Shown here: in pieces, positions 5,835-6,232 of the stretch | Position numbering within the stretch: the first letter of the stretch is position 1 | Layout of the letters: each line of letters begins with the position of its first letter | Origin: Burkholderiales bacterium RIFCSPHIGHO2_12_FULL_61_11 | GTDB taxonomy: Bacteria > Pseudomonadota > Gammaproteobacteria > Burkholderiales > Burkholderiaceae_C | DNA: 6,232 nucleotides | Direction of reading: 5' to 3' | Assembly (NCBI GenBank): GCA_001770785.1 | Contig: MERZ01000324.1 | Coordinates: forward strand, 4,236 to 10,467 | Position numbers and translations under genes: made by a program | The notes under the pieces: generated by a model | What the model was told of the DNA's origin: nothing | The model's database searches: none | What the model saw: only the letters and a program-made list of their open reading frames with translations

Positions 5835-6232
5835 ATGACCTCCCCCGCACCCTCCAAAACCGCCAGCCCTGTTGGTAAAGAAGCCCACAAGACCAGCAAT
5901 TTTTTGCGCCAGATCATTGAAAAAGACCTGCTTGACGGTACCTACGCCGACCGGCGCTGGGGCGGCAGCCCGGGGGATGCCGCGCACCATGCCAAAGGTG
6001 AGCCCGACCCGGCCAAAATCCGCACGCGCTTTCCGCCCGAGCCCAACGGCTACCTGCACATTGGCCATGCCAAAAGCATTTGCCTGAATTTTGGCCTGGC
6101 GCGCGACTACGCAGGCGTGTGCCATCTGCGCTTTGACGACACCAATCCCGAAAAGGAAGACCTTGAGTTTGTCAACAGCATCATCGACGCGGTGCAATGG
6201 CTGGGCTTTGGCTGGGACGCGTTTGGCACGAC
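5835..6232 (+). CDS. glnS: Glutaminyl-tRNA synthetase, N-terminal part (cut by window edge)
   Basis: GlnRS charges tRNA-Gln with glutamine using ATP; it is a cytoplasmic class I synthetase. The 132 visible codons begin [14 protein letters not shown] and reach [12 protein letters not shown] (21-32), the usual family opening. The ATP-binding signature [17 protein letters not shown] has its HIGH box at 75-78. [16 protein letters not shown] (98-113) and QWLGFGW (121-127) follow, all typical of GlnRS rather than GluRS. Between the opening and the HIGH region, residues about 38-62 ([19 protein letters not shown] and neighbours) form an insert of roughly 20 residues compared with E. coli, where only a short linker is present. 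I recall similar inserts in other Comamonadaceae. The ATG at 5835 has no ribosome-binding site but gives a sensible N-terminus. The KMSKS loop and anticodon domains are beyond the window. Confidence 0.96.
   Translation, partial: MTSPAPSKTASPVGKEAHKTSNFLRQIIEKDLLDGTYADRRWGGSPGDAAHHAKGEPDPAKIRTRFPPEPNGYLHIGHAKSICLNFGLARDYAGVCHLRFDDTNPEKEDLEFVNSIIDAVQWLGFGWDAFGT

Noticed and set aside
5832..6197. 121-codon minus-strand frame at the right end.
   Set aside because: Antisense to glnS, whose plus-strand frame contains the HIGH box and other GlnRS motifs.
1..6232. Search for a novel defence, mobile or regulatory system.
   Set aside because: All intact genes are housekeeping or small envelope genes. 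No transposase, integrase, toxin-antitoxin, tRNA, attachment site or retron-like structure could be supported.

Overview
The window looks like chromosomal DNA from a betaproteobacterium, probably family Comamonadaceae (Rhodoferax/Polaromonas-like). This is judged from high GC, the style of the MutS and GlnRS proteins, and a PXPV-repeat exported protein. It is a housekeeping neighbourhood with signs of local erosion and repeat activity. I see no phage, CRISPR, toxin-antitoxin or other defence-type system.

Layout. At 1-91 (minus) is the first 30 codons of a gene that runs off the left edge; its identity is uncertain. From 92 to 598 there is no convincing gene: a GC-rich part with a short minus-strand coding remnant, then an AT-richer part with a plausible sigma70-type promoter and a hairpin ahead of mutS. 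From 599 to 3244 (plus) is a complete mutS for the mismatch-repair ATPase. Its last codons and stop lie inside a 56-bp palindromic repeat (3228-3283). At 3303-3435 (plus) is the wreck of an alpha/beta-hydrolase gene: 33 recognisable N-terminal codons and then a break. It abuts, tail to tail, a complete uppP (bacA) gene at 3437-4270 (minus) for undecaprenyl-diphosphate phosphatase. A 204-bp intergenic stretch separates uppP from a divergent DUF3455-type lipoprotein gene (4475-5059, plus). A cluster of hairpins at 5071-5201, including two good bidirectional terminators, separates that gene from a convergent gene at 5214-5702 (minus) for a small exported PXPV-repeat protein. A further 132-bp divergent gap leads to glnS (5835 to the right edge, plus), the start of glutaminyl-tRNA synthetase.

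The genes do not form one pathway: DNA repair, cell-wall lipid-carrier recycling, two envelope proteins of unknown role, and translation. Nearly every gene appears to be its own transcription unit. The most useful second-look items are the hydrolase remnant with a perfect 15-bp palindrome at its break, the palindromic repeat that supplies the MutS stop codon, an AT-rich repeat-like segment read in frame inside mutS, and the in-frame tandem repeats of the exported protein.
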